Notes: generated from the letters alone by a model not told the origin. A DNA stretch of 11,678 nt from Colivivens sp963645405 (GCA_963645405.1 CAVISR010000090.1:1-11678); one strand, 5' to 3'; positions 1 through 8,356 are shown, counted from the first letter of the stretch. Numbers and translations: made by a program.

Positions 1-334
1 CGAGCCCGCGCTCGCTTTAACGCTCTCGGAGAGAGCTAGCTCCTATTGCAATGCATTCGACAATGCTCGCATATATTACAACGCACGAACCCGCACTCGC
101 TTTAACGCTCTCGGAGAGAGCTAGCTCCTATAGCAATGCACTCGAACTTCGCTCGCAAATGTTTTACAGCCCACAAGCCTACGCTCGCTTTAACGCTCTC
201 GGAGAGAGCTAGCTCCTATTTTTGACGCTCTCGGAGAGAGCTAGCTCCTATTGCAATGCGTCCAAGCGATAATTCGCTTATATTGCCTCGCACAAGCCTT
301 CGCTCGCTTTAACGCCGTCGGAGACGGTTCGCTC
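1..334 (+). repeat. Tandem array of a hairpin repeat (REP-like), left cluster
   Basis: Five units lie in the same orientation. Their 15-base hairpins are at 22-36, 107-121, 195-209, 227-241 and 314-328, so the unit length is about 85-88 bases except for one 32-base step. The first four have stem GCTCTC/GAGAGC closed by GGA; the fifth has GCCGTC/GACGGT, also closed by GGA (five Watson-Crick pairs plus a G-T pair). Each hairpin is followed by three bases and CTCC. The spacers between hairpins are related (for example GCAATGC after the hairpin and CTCGCTTTAACG before the next one), which makes this a tandem duplication and not a CRISPR. The array may continue left of the window. Read on the - strand each unit is GGAG, three bases, hairpin with TCC loop, which is the layout of REP elements. 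The REP assignment is inference; the repeats themselves are directly visible. Confidence 0.93.
138..218 (+). repeat. Left arm of an 81-base inverted repeat
   Basis: These 81 bases match the reverse complement of 11217-11297 with about 7 mismatches and no gaps (74 of 81 by hand count), including a shared GTTTTACAGCCCAC stretch and the hairpin plus TAGCTCCTA. The two arms lie about 11 kb apart and enclose all seven genes of the window. Confidence 0.9.
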
Positions 335-366
335 CCAGCTCGCCTTCGCTCGCTCCATCCGGATGG
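335..366 (+). repeat. Terminal module of the left repeat cluster
   Basis: After the last hairpin comes CCAGCTCGC (335-343) and then a perfect 14-base palindrome, TCCATCCGGATGGA (354-367). The right cluster ends with a closely matching segment at 11391-11423 (CCAGCTCGC, then CCATCCGGACGG), in the same orientation. This suggests that the repeat family has a defined end and is a composite element, not just scattered hairpins. Confidence 0.75.
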
Positions 367-613
367 ATTCGAACATTAACTTCGAGAATATTAATAGGAG
401 TCTGCCGGATCCTTGGTCTTGAAGTAGTTGTTGGCAAGGAGCGAGATGAAACCATGCCTGACTTCGTTTTGGTAATATCGATTCGTGAATACAAAAAAGG
501 ATACGCACAATGCAGAAAACGCTCTGAATATTATTATCCTCTTTCCCTCACCATACCGTGATATTGATCGTCTTTTTGCACACAAAACCAAAAATTATTC
601 GTTAAAACAACTC
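367..613. other. Gene-free stretch between repeats and first gene
   Basis: No convincing gene is visible. Short open frames on the - strand (up to 76 codons) overlap one another in different frames, run into the repeat array, and have low-complexity or arginine-rich compositions, so none is called. TTCGAACATT at 368-377 recurs at 11615-11624 beyond the right cluster, so part of this stretch may belong to the dispersed repeat. The promoter of the first gene begins at its right edge. Confidence 0.6.
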
Positions 614-640
614 TTGAAACCGGAATTATGCATATCTTTG
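614..640 (+). promoter_or_regulatory. Bacteroidetes-type promoter for the 691-aa gene
   Basis: TATCTTTG at 633-640 matches the Bacteroidetes -7 consensus TAnnTTTG. A TTG at 614-616 lies 16 bases upstream, slightly short for the -33 box. The leader to the ATG at 668 is about 20-27 bases and A-rich (AACAAGAAAGAAT), as is usual in this phylum. The same TTG, 16 bases, TATCTTTG arrangement occurs in front of the gene at 2936. Confidence 0.7.
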
Positions 641-667
641 CAAATCAATATATAAACAAGAAAGAAT

Positions 668-2743
668 ATGGTTAGAAGTTTTACACGATTTATGACGTTG
701 GCAGCACTACTGCTGCTTGCCACTGTATCACAAGCACAGACCATCAATCTCAATGACTTGAAGATTGTAAGCAAAGCAAACATTACAACGAATCAGGCAG
801 CACGCAATTTCTTGTCGGACTGCACAGTGACAGGAAATATTGCCGATGCAATCACAGCACTTGGATATTCAGACAGTGAGTTTGCAGGAGCAATAGGCAC
901 TGCCGTTTATGTGAACCAATACGATGCGACTACAGAAGCAAGCACCGGCGTGTTGACTAACGAATACAACACTGACAACGGATGGTGGTTCGTGGAAGCA
1001 TTTGATTCGGAGACAGGAACAGAAACTGGAGAACTGGTAGCTGTCGGTTCTGACGCAGAGGCAGTAACTGCCTACATCACCGACCTCAACTACCAGGACG
1101 GTAAGTTCACGTTCACATTCGGTCAGGACGCAGGCAAGCTGAGTGCAGGCAAAACCTACAAGTCGATTCTTTATGTAGTGAAAGGCAATGATGCGGCAGA
1201 AATCACCGTCACTGTCAACACAATAAGCGCTGCCACCCTCAATCTCAACAGCATGGAGAAAGTGGGCGAGAAGAATTTTGAGTCCAATATTTTCTACAAC
1301 AGCTCATACAGCTACAAGAAGATTGACATAAATGCCGACTCGTTGTCCACTGTCCTTTACGGTGAATCAGACAATATCGACAACCCTGCACTGGTGCTCT
1401 ATGCAAAGCAGTCTGAGGATGGAACACTGACCGACAATGCAACCGGTAACAATGGCGGATACTGGATGAGCAAAGACGGATATGCATGTGGTTGGGGCAG
1501 TTCAAGTGTCATCTTCTGTGAACCGGAAGTAGAAGGAGACCTGTCTGTGCTTCATGCCGGCATCTATCCCGATTATTCAATCAAGAACACATCTGTTTCA
1601 AGTTCTGTTTATATCGTTGGTTCCGGCAACACATACTATCAGGTGAACCTGAAACTCAATGTACTCACGGCACCTACAGTTCCTCAGTGCGAAACAGTGG
1701 ATTCTCTTAACCTTGTGATGGAAATTGTTCCTGACAAGTCACAAGCCAAGAGTACAGCAGTGGTACTCACTCAGGACGATTACATGAAAGATGCCATCGA
1801 CCTGAACATTGAACACATTACAGAATTACTTGGGACAAGTACACCTGCATTCACCTGCAAATCAATAAACCCACAAACTGGAGCGGTATTGAGTTATTCA
1901 AGCGCATACAACACAAAGATTCCGTCATCCGCTGGTCTGCTTATGATGGACTTGACCAACTTTGGAAATGCTGACGTGACTCATGTTGCAGCACCATTCA
2001 ATCCACTTCCTGTTCTAACCAAAGCTTACGCTGTCGGTTATGAAGACGGAAAGTTGAGTTTCTGGCAGCAACCGAGTGACCGTGAAGTCGGCGATTACTA
2101 TCAGAACGAATTCTATCTGACAAACACTGACGAAGCCAAGAAGATTGTAATCAGCATGACTGTTGTGTATGTTGAAGAACTTAATCCTAAGGCAGACATC
2201 GTGGCTGAGACAAATGTTATCCTTCCAAAGAACAACGGCAATGGCGACTATGCATCAACCCAGTACAGCATTGAAGACATCGCAAGCGCTATCGGTGCTG
2301 AGAATTCAATCAGTGAAATCACATGGATGGCATACAACAAACTCGGCCAGTTGATTGCCACCGGCTATGACGACACCTACGGTTACAGTCTCGACAGCGA
2401 AGGAAAGATGGCAGAAACTGATTCTGCATACGTATTCTCTGTTGGCTACACCGACGGTGCATTCCACTCATTCGTAGCACAGGAGACAGAAGGCGAATGC
2501 AAGACTTCCATCGTTGCCGCATACAATGGCAAGGGTTACAAGATCAACGTCACAATTGGCGACAGGGACGATGCCGATGTCAACTGCGACGGAATTGTCG
2601 ACACACAGGATGTAATCCGTGAATACCAGCAGATACTGAACACCCAGGGTGACAGCATCAATCCTTACTTCGACGTGAACAAAGACGGCAAGATTGACAC
2701 ACAGGACATCTTGACCATCTACGAAGCCATGAAAAAGAAATAA
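668..2743 (+). CDS. Exported repeat protein with C-terminal dockerin-like domain
   Basis: The 691-aa product begins with a signal peptide (hydrophobic residues about 9-19, likely cleavage after SQA or SQAQ near residue 23), so it is exported. The body, about residues 24-630, reads as four divergent modules of 130-170 residues (about 24-185, 190-330, 345-500, 505-631). Each ends in a similar strand-rich stretch of the type 'Y-x-D-G-K-x-x-F ... Y-x-I-x-V-x-V'. This recalls the DUF4859-type modules of Bacteroidales surface proteins, an untested resemblance from memory. The C-terminus (632-691) is a dockerin-type-I-like pair of calcium loops, DVNCDGIVDTQD at 637-648 and DVNKDGKIDTQD at 669-680, each followed by a helix. 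In cellulosomal clostridia dockerins bind cohesins; in Bacteroidales the partner is usually unknown. No catalytic motif was recognised, so a carbohydrate-binding or structural role beside the GH43 genes is inference. It has its own promoter and terminator. Confidence 0.85.
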   Translation: MVRSFTRFMTLAALLLLATVSQAQTINLNDLKIVSKANITTNQAARNFLSDCTVTGNIADAITALGYSDSEFAGAIGTAVYVNQYDATTEASTGVLTNEYNTDNGWWFVEAFDSETGTETGELVAVGSDAEAVTAYITDLNYQDGKFTFTFGQDAGKLSAGKTYKSILYVVKGNDAAEITVTVNTISAATLNLNSMEKVGEKNFESNIFYNSSYSYKKIDINADSLSTVLYGESDNIDNPALVLYAKQSEDGTLTDNATGNNGGYWMSKDGYACGWGSSSVIFCEPEVEGDLSVLHAGIYPDYSIKNTSVSSSVYIVGSGNTYYQVNLKLNVLTAPTVPQCETVDSLNLVMEIVPDKSQAKSTAVVLTQDDYMKDAIDLNIEHITELLGTSTPAFTCKSINPQTGAVLSYSSAYNTKIPSSAGLLMMDLTNFGNADVTHVAAPFNPLPVLTKAYAVGYEDGKLSFWQQPSDREVGDYYQNEFYLTNTDEAKKIVISMTVVYVEELNPKADIVAETNVILPKNNGNGDYASTQYSIEDIASAIGAENSISEITWMAYNKLGQLIATGYDDTYGYSLDSEGKMAETDSAYVFSVGYTDGAFHSFVAQETEGECKTSIVAAYNGKGYKINVTIGDRDDADVNCDGIVDTQDVIREYQQILNTQGDSINPYFDVNKDGKIDTQDILTIYEAMKKK

Positions 2744-2813
2744 GGCTGGCTAAACAGAAAGCAGAAGCGGGCAACCTTGTCCAACACAGGTTGTAACTGC
2801 AATAATCTACAAT

Positions 2814-2850
2814 AAGGTGTACAAGAGCAATCGATTGTACACCTTTTCTT
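2814..2850 (+). terminator. Rho-independent terminator after the 691-aa gene
   Basis: An 11-bp perfect stem (AAGGTGTACAA at 2814-2824 against TTGTACACCTT at 2835-2845) with a 10-base loop is followed by a T-rich tract (TTTTCTT, which overlaps the stem's end). It lies 71 bases after the stop codon and before the promoter of the next gene, so the first gene should be monocistronic. Confidence 0.85.
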
Positions 2851-2885
2851 ATGCCCTGCAGACATTTTTTCCGTCCCCACTCCAC

Positions 2886-2912
2886 TTGTGTCATATTATT
2901 TTCCTATCTTTG
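2886..2912 (+). promoter_or_regulatory. Bacteroidetes-type promoter for the GH43 pair
   Basis: TATCTTTG at 2905-2912 matches TAnnTTTG, with a TTG at 2886-2888 placed 16 bases upstream. It is identical in -7 sequence and spacing to the promoter at 614-640, which would let the 691-aa gene and the GH43 pair be expressed together although they are separated by a terminator. The leader to the ATG at 2936 is about 16-23 bases. Confidence 0.7.
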
Positions 2913-2935
2913 TAGTCTAATCAACAACAGGACTT

Positions 2936-4405
2936 ATGAATTTACATAACATAATACTTACGGGAGCGATGCTTGCATCTATGCAAACGGCTTTTTCGCA
3001 AGTGAACTATTGCCCCGATGATGCCTGCACCCGATGCCGGCTGATGAGGGCAGTGGACTATCAGTTCAATGCCATACGATCAGACATTGACTTGCCTGCA
3101 ACACTCGACGGCAAACCATTGCATTGGGAACTGAAGAACGACGAAGGAGGCGACACACAGTACATGTCGTTCGACGGAAAACGGCTGCACGTAAAGTCCC
3201 TGCCCAAGGGACAGACTGCAGACGGAGGCACGCTCATCTGTACGGCAGGATATGAGACAATAACATTTCCACTGACCATCGCAGCCGACGACGGGATGTA
3301 TGGCTACCTTTATTGTCACATGGCAGGCGACAGCGAAAACACGCTCTATGCACTTGGGACCAAAGAAGACAGAGGAGTGAAGTTCCATCCGCTCATCAAC
3401 AACGAACCAATCTATGATGCCGAACAAGTGGCAGGAATCGAGGGAGGCGTGCGCGATGCCTTCATCTATCGAGGCAAGGACAACAACTATCTCATGGTCA
3501 CCACCGACATGAGCAACCGCAAGACCCGGTCTTGGTTCAACCATGGAATAAACCTCCTGAAGTCCAACGACCTTATCCACTGGACATCCGCCACCTTTGA
3601 CTTCCGCAAAGGCAATGAGATATTCTCCGACCCGCAAAGCCACGACTGGTTCAAGGACTGGACCAAGGTCAACCGTGTGTGGGCACCGCAAATCATCTGG
3701 GACGCAGACTACAAAAACGGAGAAGGCGGATACCTTATATATTATTCCATGTTGAGCACAAACGAAGGCGACGACCACGACCGTATTTACTATTCTTACG
3801 CATCACGCGACTTCACCACCCTCACCAAGCCCCAGCTGTTCCATGACCGCGGCATTGCCATTATCGACTGCCACATCGACTGGAACGACTGCGACCGGCA
3901 ATACCACATCTTCTTCAAGAAAGAGGGAGCCGACGCAACCGAGCGCGGAATCCATGAGGCAGTGTTCGACAAGTTGCCCTCCGGACAATGGCGCGACATC
4001 CTCCACATCACGAATGAAGGCAAGAGCAATGTGGAGGGAGCAAGTGCATTCCGGCTCATCAACGAAAACAGATGGAAGGTGGCATATATCAACTATGGTG
4101 TACGACCGAAGATTTACCGAGTGTGCGAAGCAAGTGCAACAGAGGAGAATATCGACCGGGGAGTGGAAATCGGCACAAACGTCAATCCGCAGCACGGTTC
4201 GTTCATGACCGTTACCAAAGACGAGTACGATTTGTTGGAAACATGGTCGGCACTGAAGATGAAGGTAGCGGAGATGGAAAAGAATCCGAAGAACAAGAAC
4301 AGCCGAAAACTGCAAAAGGCAAAGGAAGCGTTGCAGACTACATTCACCGACAATGCCGTGCAGCAGTTGCTTTCCCTATACAGGAACACACTGAACAAAC
4401 TATAA
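2936..4405 (+). CDS. Exported GH43-like glycosidase with N-terminal Ig-like domain
   Basis: The 489-aa product has a signal peptide (residues 1-21, cleavage near AFSQ). An N-terminal β-rich domain (about 40-117) resembles the atrophied bacterial Ig-like domains often placed before GH43 modules. Residues about 120-425 form a five-bladed β-propeller of the glycoside hydrolase 43 type. A plausible catalytic triad is visible: base Asp174 (GGVRDAF), pKa-modulating Asp311 (IIDCHI; Asp315 is an alternative) and acid Glu367 (NVEGAS). VWAPQI at 248-253 replaces the usual WAPD/E. The last 60 residues (about 428-489) are charged and helical, and unassigned. GH43 enzymes usually cleave arabinose, xylose or galactose side chains; the substrate cannot be read from sequence. 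The next GH43 gene starts 27 bases after its stop, so they are probably one operon. The cysteine-rich segment after the signal (CPDDACTRC) is unusual. Confidence 0.82.
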   Translation: MNLHNIILTGAMLASMQTAFSQVNYCPDDACTRCRLMRAVDYQFNAIRSDIDLPATLDGKPLHWELKNDEGGDTQYMSFDGKRLHVKSLPKGQTADGGTLICTAGYETITFPLTIAADDGMYGYLYCHMAGDSENTLYALGTKEDRGVKFHPLINNEPIYDAEQVAGIEGGVRDAFIYRGKDNNYLMVTTDMSNRKTRSWFNHGINLLKSNDLIHWTSATFDFRKGNEIFSDPQSHDWFKDWTKVNRVWAPQIIWDADYKNGEGGYLIYYSMLSTNEGDDHDRIYYSYASRDFTTLTKPQLFHDRGIAIIDCHIDWNDCDRQYHIFFKKEGADATERGIHEAVFDKLPSGQWRDILHITNEGKSNVEGASAFRLINENRWKVAYINYGVRPKIYRVCEASATEENIDRGVEIGTNVNPQHGSFMTVTKDEYDLLETWSALKMKVAEMEKNPKNKNSRKLQKAKEALQTTFTDNAVQQLLSLYRNTLNKL

Positions 4406-4432
4406 ATCATCATATATCATTATTTTCAATTT

Positions 4433-7400
4433 ATGAACAAGAAACTACTAATGCCACTATTTGTTGCCACAGCTCTCACAGCTTGTGCCCAACAAAGTCC
4501 AGCCGAGTGGAACACACCCGGAGCTGGCAATCCTTTCATTCCAGGGTATTTTGCCGACCCTACAATCCGTAAGTTCGGTGACACCTTCTACATCTATGCC
4601 ACCACCGACGGAACCGGAAACGGTTATGGTCCGGCACAGGTGTGGATGTCAAAAGACTTCGTGCACTGGAGAAACCAAGTGATGAACTGGCCTACCACAG
4701 AAGTGGTTTGGGCACCTGATGTGATTCAGACCAAGGAAGGCAAATACCGCTACTACTACTGCACCCCTTGTCAGGTGTATGTGGGAGAGAGCGACACACC
4801 GGTAGGTCCATGGACCAACATGCTGGGTCGTCCCGACGAAGTGTTGATGTACGACCGCTATTGCCATCCACAGGCAATCACCCTCGACCCGCAGGTGTTC
4901 ACCGATGACGACGGCAGTCAGTACATGTTTGTCGGCACATGGGGCTTCTACGACAACTCCGGTTGCGGATGGGCTAAGTTGGCATCCGACGGCAAGTCGT
5001 TCACCGACAAAGGACTTATCTCAAGCCACGAGCTGAAAGACTTCTTCGAGGCTCCTTACCTCTTCAAGAGAAACGGCATCTATTATTTCACCTACTCAGC
5101 AGGCAGCTGCCACGACGACACCTACCGTGTGCAGTATTCCACCAGCACCACCGGTCCTACAGGTCCATATACCTACAAGGGATGCATCCTGAAGTCCAAC
5201 GCCGACGGAACAGTACACGGACCGGGTCACCACTCCATCCTCATCGACGGCGACGACTACTACATCGTTTACCACCGCCACAACAATCCGCATTCCATCC
5301 ACGGGTTCAACCGCCAGCTCTGCATCGACAAGCTTGAGTTCGACGAGAACGGCGACATCAAGGCAATCGTTCCTACCCACGACGGAGTGCTTCCTTCTTC
5401 ATTGGCAAAGAAAGCAAAGAAATACAACTTCGTGAACCTTGCATACCAGGCAAAGGTGACAGCCTCATCAGTGTTGAGCGACGACTTCAAGGCTGAATAT
5501 GCAGTGGACGACAACAACGGAACACTCTGGCGTCCAAGCAACAACCAGGGCGAGTCGTGGTTGCAGATTGACCTTGGCAAGGAGACTGCATTCAACCAAG
5601 TATGGTTGCAGTTCGAATACGCCACATTCTTCTATCAATACAAGATTGAGACATCCAACGACGGAAAGACATGGGACTTGTATGTCGACAAGACAAACAA
5701 CACCGATGCCGGTTCTCCTCTGATTGAGAAGAAGGACGTGAAGGCACGCTACGTGAAAGTAACCATCACCGACACCCAAAAGAACGGACATTTCGGTGCA
5801 CTGTGGAATGTCAAGATATATAACGCCACAAAGAAGAGCGACCCGTCTGCACTGTTGCCGGTCATCGAGAACATGGACTACGATGCAGTGAACAAGGGTT
5901 ATCCGAACCTCCACAAGAAAGACGTGAACCCTGAAGAACGCGTGAAGTACAACAACGGACTTGTGGTTGACCTCAATGCCGACGACTATGCACAAGGCAA
6001 AGCCATCGTGACCAAGGAAGTGAAGAACCGTGCAGGAGCATCATTCAAGAGCGACAAGGGAGTGCTGGTGGAAGTCATCGACCACAAGTATGCCTTCTAT
6101 TTCGATGGCGACAACTCGCTCACAAGCAGTTTCGACTGTCCGAAGAACTTCAAGTACAACTCTGCATTCTCAATATCAGCATGGATATTGAATCCGTCAG
6201 TGGATGCCAGCGAGTGTATTGCCAGTGTCACTCCACAGAGCGGAGACCTCACAAGCTGCATCTTCAACCAAGGACGTGACAGGACAACAGGACTCATCGA
6301 CCACTCAGGTTCGTTCGAGAGCACCGGATTCCCTGACCTCATCACAAAGGGAGAAGGCAAATGGCAGCACTGGACCATCACCTACGACGGATGGATGGAG
6401 CGCTACTACCTCAATGGAGAACTCGTGGGAGAGAAGAACAACTTCCTCGTATTGCGTCCCGACGGACCAATCGTTGTAGGTTCCACTGCTTACGGTTCCG
6501 ACGGATTCAGCGGATACCTCCATTCACTGAAACTCTACGACAGAGGACTGACAGCTGAAGAAGTGAAGGCGGACTATCAGGCAAAGTCCGACACTCAGGA
6601 CAAGACAACCTTCGACACCGAGAACCTGAAGGTCAATGCCGATGTAGTGTCACCTTACCTTGTGAAGTTGACCATCACCGACAAAGAGGGAGAGCAAATC
6701 AATTCAGGTCAGTTGAAGTATTCATTCGGTGTCACAAGCGACAAGAAGAAAGAACCGGTGATGAGCAAAGCAGCCAACAGCTCGTCAACCTATGTCAGCG
6801 TTGACGGAAAGAAGAACCAGGTGTGCTACGTCACCATCAGCGACAACGACGGATTAAGCAAGACCATCACCCAAGCCATCACCATCAACGGCAACGACTA
6901 CACTGAGTTCACTGATGACTTCAAGACACAGAAGGAATGGGACGGCAAATACAAGACCAACGACAAGGTGAGCTTCAAGGCAGAAAACGGAGTGCTCACT
7001 CTCACATCTGCAGACACCAACTTCGACCAAGACCCGTCACACAACGGAGCCATGATATATAAAGAGGTGAAGGGCGACTTCATCATGCAGGCAAAGATCC
7101 ACGGCATGACCGGAGCTGCAAGCAGAAGGACACCTGCCTACAACGAAGGTGGACTGATGGTGATGCTTCCGAAGGGAGATTCGCAGGAGATTGTACAGCT
7201 CGGTGTATTCCCCAACTACGACTGTGGAAATATGTTGACTGTTGTAGGACGCAGGGGACGCCCGCAGTATCAGAACCGTCAGGCATGGAACTACGACCCC
7301 TACCTGCAACTTCAGCGTGTAGGCGATTTGATCTATGCCCGTACATCCAAGGACGGCAAGACATGGGTAGAGATGCCGGCAAGTCCGGTTGACATCCGCC

Positions 7401-7504
7401 ACTATGGCGACAGCGCCCTGCAGGTCGGTCTGTTCCAGACTACCTACACAGCAAGTTCTGCATGGGTAAGCTTCTCAGACTTCAAGCTGTGGCAGAAGAA
7501 ATAA
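4433..7504 (+). CDS. Multimodular GH43 family lipoprotein
   Basis: This 1023-aa protein opens with a lipoprotein signal (LTAC, lipidated Cys18), so it is probably membrane-anchored. Modules in order: GH43 propeller about 30-325; F5/8-type-C/CBM32-like domain about 333-465; LamG/concanavalin-like domain about 505-716; an Ig-like linker domain about 730-820; and a C-terminal β-sandwich about 825-1021 resembling DUF1349/β-xylosidase C-terminal domains. The GH43 triad is intact: base Asp42 (FADPT), pKa modulator Asp152 (LDPQVFTDDDG) and acid Glu206 (FFEAPYL). WAPD at 93-96 and HGPGHHS at 262-268 (probably including the metal- or substrate-coordinating His) also fit. The expected activity is an α-L-arabinofuranosidase or β-xylosidase type on plant or host glycans; subfamily and substrate are not determinable here. 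It is the second gene of the GH43 pair, 27 bases after the first, and ends before a strong hairpin terminator. Confidence 0.9.
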   Translation: MNKKLLMPLFVATALTACAQQSPAEWNTPGAGNPFIPGYFADPTIRKFGDTFYIYATTDGTGNGYGPAQVWMSKDFVHWRNQVMNWPTTEVVWAPDVIQTKEGKYRYYYCTPCQVYVGESDTPVGPWTNMLGRPDEVLMYDRYCHPQAITLDPQVFTDDDGSQYMFVGTWGFYDNSGCGWAKLASDGKSFTDKGLISSHELKDFFEAPYLFKRNGIYYFTYSAGSCHDDTYRVQYSTSTTGPTGPYTYKGCILKSNADGTVHGPGHHSILIDGDDYYIVYHRHNNPHSIHGFNRQLCIDKLEFDENGDIKAIVPTHDGVLPSSLAKKAKKYNFVNLAYQAKVTASSVLSDDFKAEYAVDDNNGTLWRPSNNQGESWLQIDLGKETAFNQVWLQFEYATFFYQYKIETSNDGKTWDLYVDKTNNTDAGSPLIEKKDVKARYVKVTITDTQKNGHFGALWNVKIYNATKKSDPSALLPVIENMDYDAVNKGYPNLHKKDVNPEERVKYNNGLVVDLNADDYAQGKAIVTKEVKNRAGASFKSDKGVLVEVIDHKYAFYFDGDNSLTSSFDCPKNFKYNSAFSISAWILNPSVDASECIASVTPQSGDLTSCIFNQGRDRTTGLIDHSGSFESTGFPDLITKGEGKWQHWTITYDGWMERYYLNGELVGEKNNFLVLRPDGPIVVGSTAYGSDGFSGYLHSLKLYDRGLTAEEVKADYQAKSDTQDKTTFDTENLKVNADVVSPYLVKLTITDKEGEQINSGQLKYSFGVTSDKKKEPVMSKAANSSSTYVSVDGKKNQVCYVTISDNDGLSKTITQAITINGNDYTEFTDDFKTQKEWDGKYKTNDKVSFKAENGVLTLTSADTNFDQDPSHNGAMIYKEVKGDFIMQAKIHGMTGAASRRTPAYNEGGLMVMLPKGDSQEIVQLGVFPNYDCGNMLTVVGRRGRPQYQNRQAWNYDPYLQLQRVGDLIYARTSKDGKTWVEMPASPVDIRHYGDSALQVGLFQTTYTASSAWVSFSDFKLWQKK

Positions 7505-7551
7505 GGTTGGCTTGCAAAGCAGTAAATGCTTTATAGCAACCAACGCACAAT

Positions 7552-7592
7552 AAAAAAAGGAAGGGCTTCGCAATTGAAGTCCTTCTTTTTTA
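7552..7592. terminator. Hairpin terminator, possibly bidirectional
   Basis: An A-rich left arm and GGAAGGGCTTC pair with GAAGTCCTTC and a T-run, leaving a 6-base loop (GCAATT), one bulged G and one G-T pair. The T-tract after it ends the GH43 transcript from the left. The matching A-run on the left arm becomes a T-tract on the - strand, so the same hairpin could also stop the ompH transcript arriving from 7686. Confidence 0.82.
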
Positions 7593-7685
7593 TGTTTATG
7601 TCGTAAGGCTTAATGTCTGTGCCGTAAGGCGAAATATGACAACTGCCCTTAGGCAGGTTCTATGGATTTGCCTTTATGAGCCGTC
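7593..7685. other. Convergent intergenic space with small inverted and direct repeats
   Basis: Between the two convergent genes there is a near-repeat, GTCGTAAGGCTTAAT and GCCGTAAGGCGAAAT, about 23 bases apart, and a small hairpin CTGCC/GGCAG with CTTA loop at about 7642-7655. No gene or clear regulatory function is seen. Confidence 0.5.
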
Positions 7686-8321
7686 TTATTTGTTGTCCTT
7701 TGCTGCAGCCTTTTTCTTGCCGCTCTTCTCATAGCGTTTGTTGAGTGCATTCACAACCTCCTTGGTGATGTCATACTGAGGTGCACCATAGAGGACATTG
7801 TCGATGCCGCTGCTCTTGCAAAGGATGAAGTCATAGCCCTTCTCCTCGGCATACGACTTGGTGAAGTTCTGGATAGTGTCTGTCAATGCAGCCAGTTCCT
7901 TCTGATACTCCTCCTGGAGAGTGTTCGACAGACGGGCCTGCAGTCCCTCAATATCCTGCTGCAGTTTCTGGAGACGAGCCTGCTCGGTCTCATACTGTTG
8001 CTGGGTGATTGAGTTCGATTGCACCTTACGCTGGAATTCCTGCACCTGGGCAGAGAAACTCTTTCCCTTCTCGTTGATGGTTGCTTCGGCGTTTGACTGT
8101 TTCTTCTGGAAATTGTCCGACACATCCTTATAATACTCATACTGGTTTGTAAGAGTATCGATAAGTACATACGCAATCTTAAGACCAGACTTTGACACTA
8201 TGGTCTTACCACTTTCCTTTGCTGATTCGGCATCCTCTCCCTGTGCTTGGTTACATGAAGTGAATGCTGAAGCACATGAGCATGCTACGACAGCTGCAAT
8301 TAAAAATTTTGATGTCTTCAT
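7686..8321 (-). CDS. OmpH/Skp-family periplasmic chaperone-like lipoprotein
   Basis: The 211-aa product has a hydrophobic signal followed by a lipobox-like FTSC, so Cys23 is the probable lipid site. After a short polar linker comes the family-typical first strand (LKIAYVLIDTL, 47-57). A long coiled-coil-forming helical hairpin (about 60-160, rich in Q, E and K) follows, then a return strand (YDFILCKSSG) and a C-terminal helix with a basic tail (KKKAAAK). This is the OmpH/Skp fold: Skp is a trimeric jellyfish-shaped chaperone that carries unfolded outer-membrane proteins across the periplasm. The lipoprotein form is common in Bacteroidales, but whether it is a true chaperone is unproven. It lies 35 bases downstream of the small membrane-protein gene on the same strand, probably co-transcribed. 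The start is the first ATG giving a complete signal peptide. Confidence 0.88.
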   Translation of the reverse strand: MKTSKFLIAAVVACSCASAFTSCNQAQGEDAESAKESGKTIVSKSGLKIAYVLIDTLTNQYEYYKDVSDNFQKKQSNAEATINEKGKSFSAQVQEFQRKVQSNSITQQQYETEQARLQKLQQDIEGLQARLSNTLQEEYQKELAALTDTIQNFTKSYAEEKGYDFILCKSSGIDNVLYGAPQYDITKEVVNALNKRYEKSGKKKAAAKDNK

Positions 8322-8356
8322 CTATTGTAATTATTTATGTTATTCCGTCGTTGGTT

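Noticed and set aside
1..334. CRISPR array
   Set aside because: The unit period is 85-88 bases, the repeats are hairpins with covarying stems, and the intervening segments are homologous to each other rather than unique spacers. No cas gene is present.
278..591. Small - strand genes of 61-76 codons
   Set aside because: Several overlapping frames, one read from a TTG start, with arginine-rich or repeat-derived content and no recognised domain. They may be a side effect of the dispersed repeat.
3080..3778. 232-codon open frame on the - strand
   Set aside because: It lies wholly antisense to the GH43-like gene, whose catalytic motifs and signal peptide support the + strand. The antisense translation is valine-rich with no domain.
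668..7504. Complete polysaccharide utilization locus
   Set aside because: No SusC/SusD-like pair, hybrid two-component regulator or ECF sigma/anti-sigma pair is in the window.
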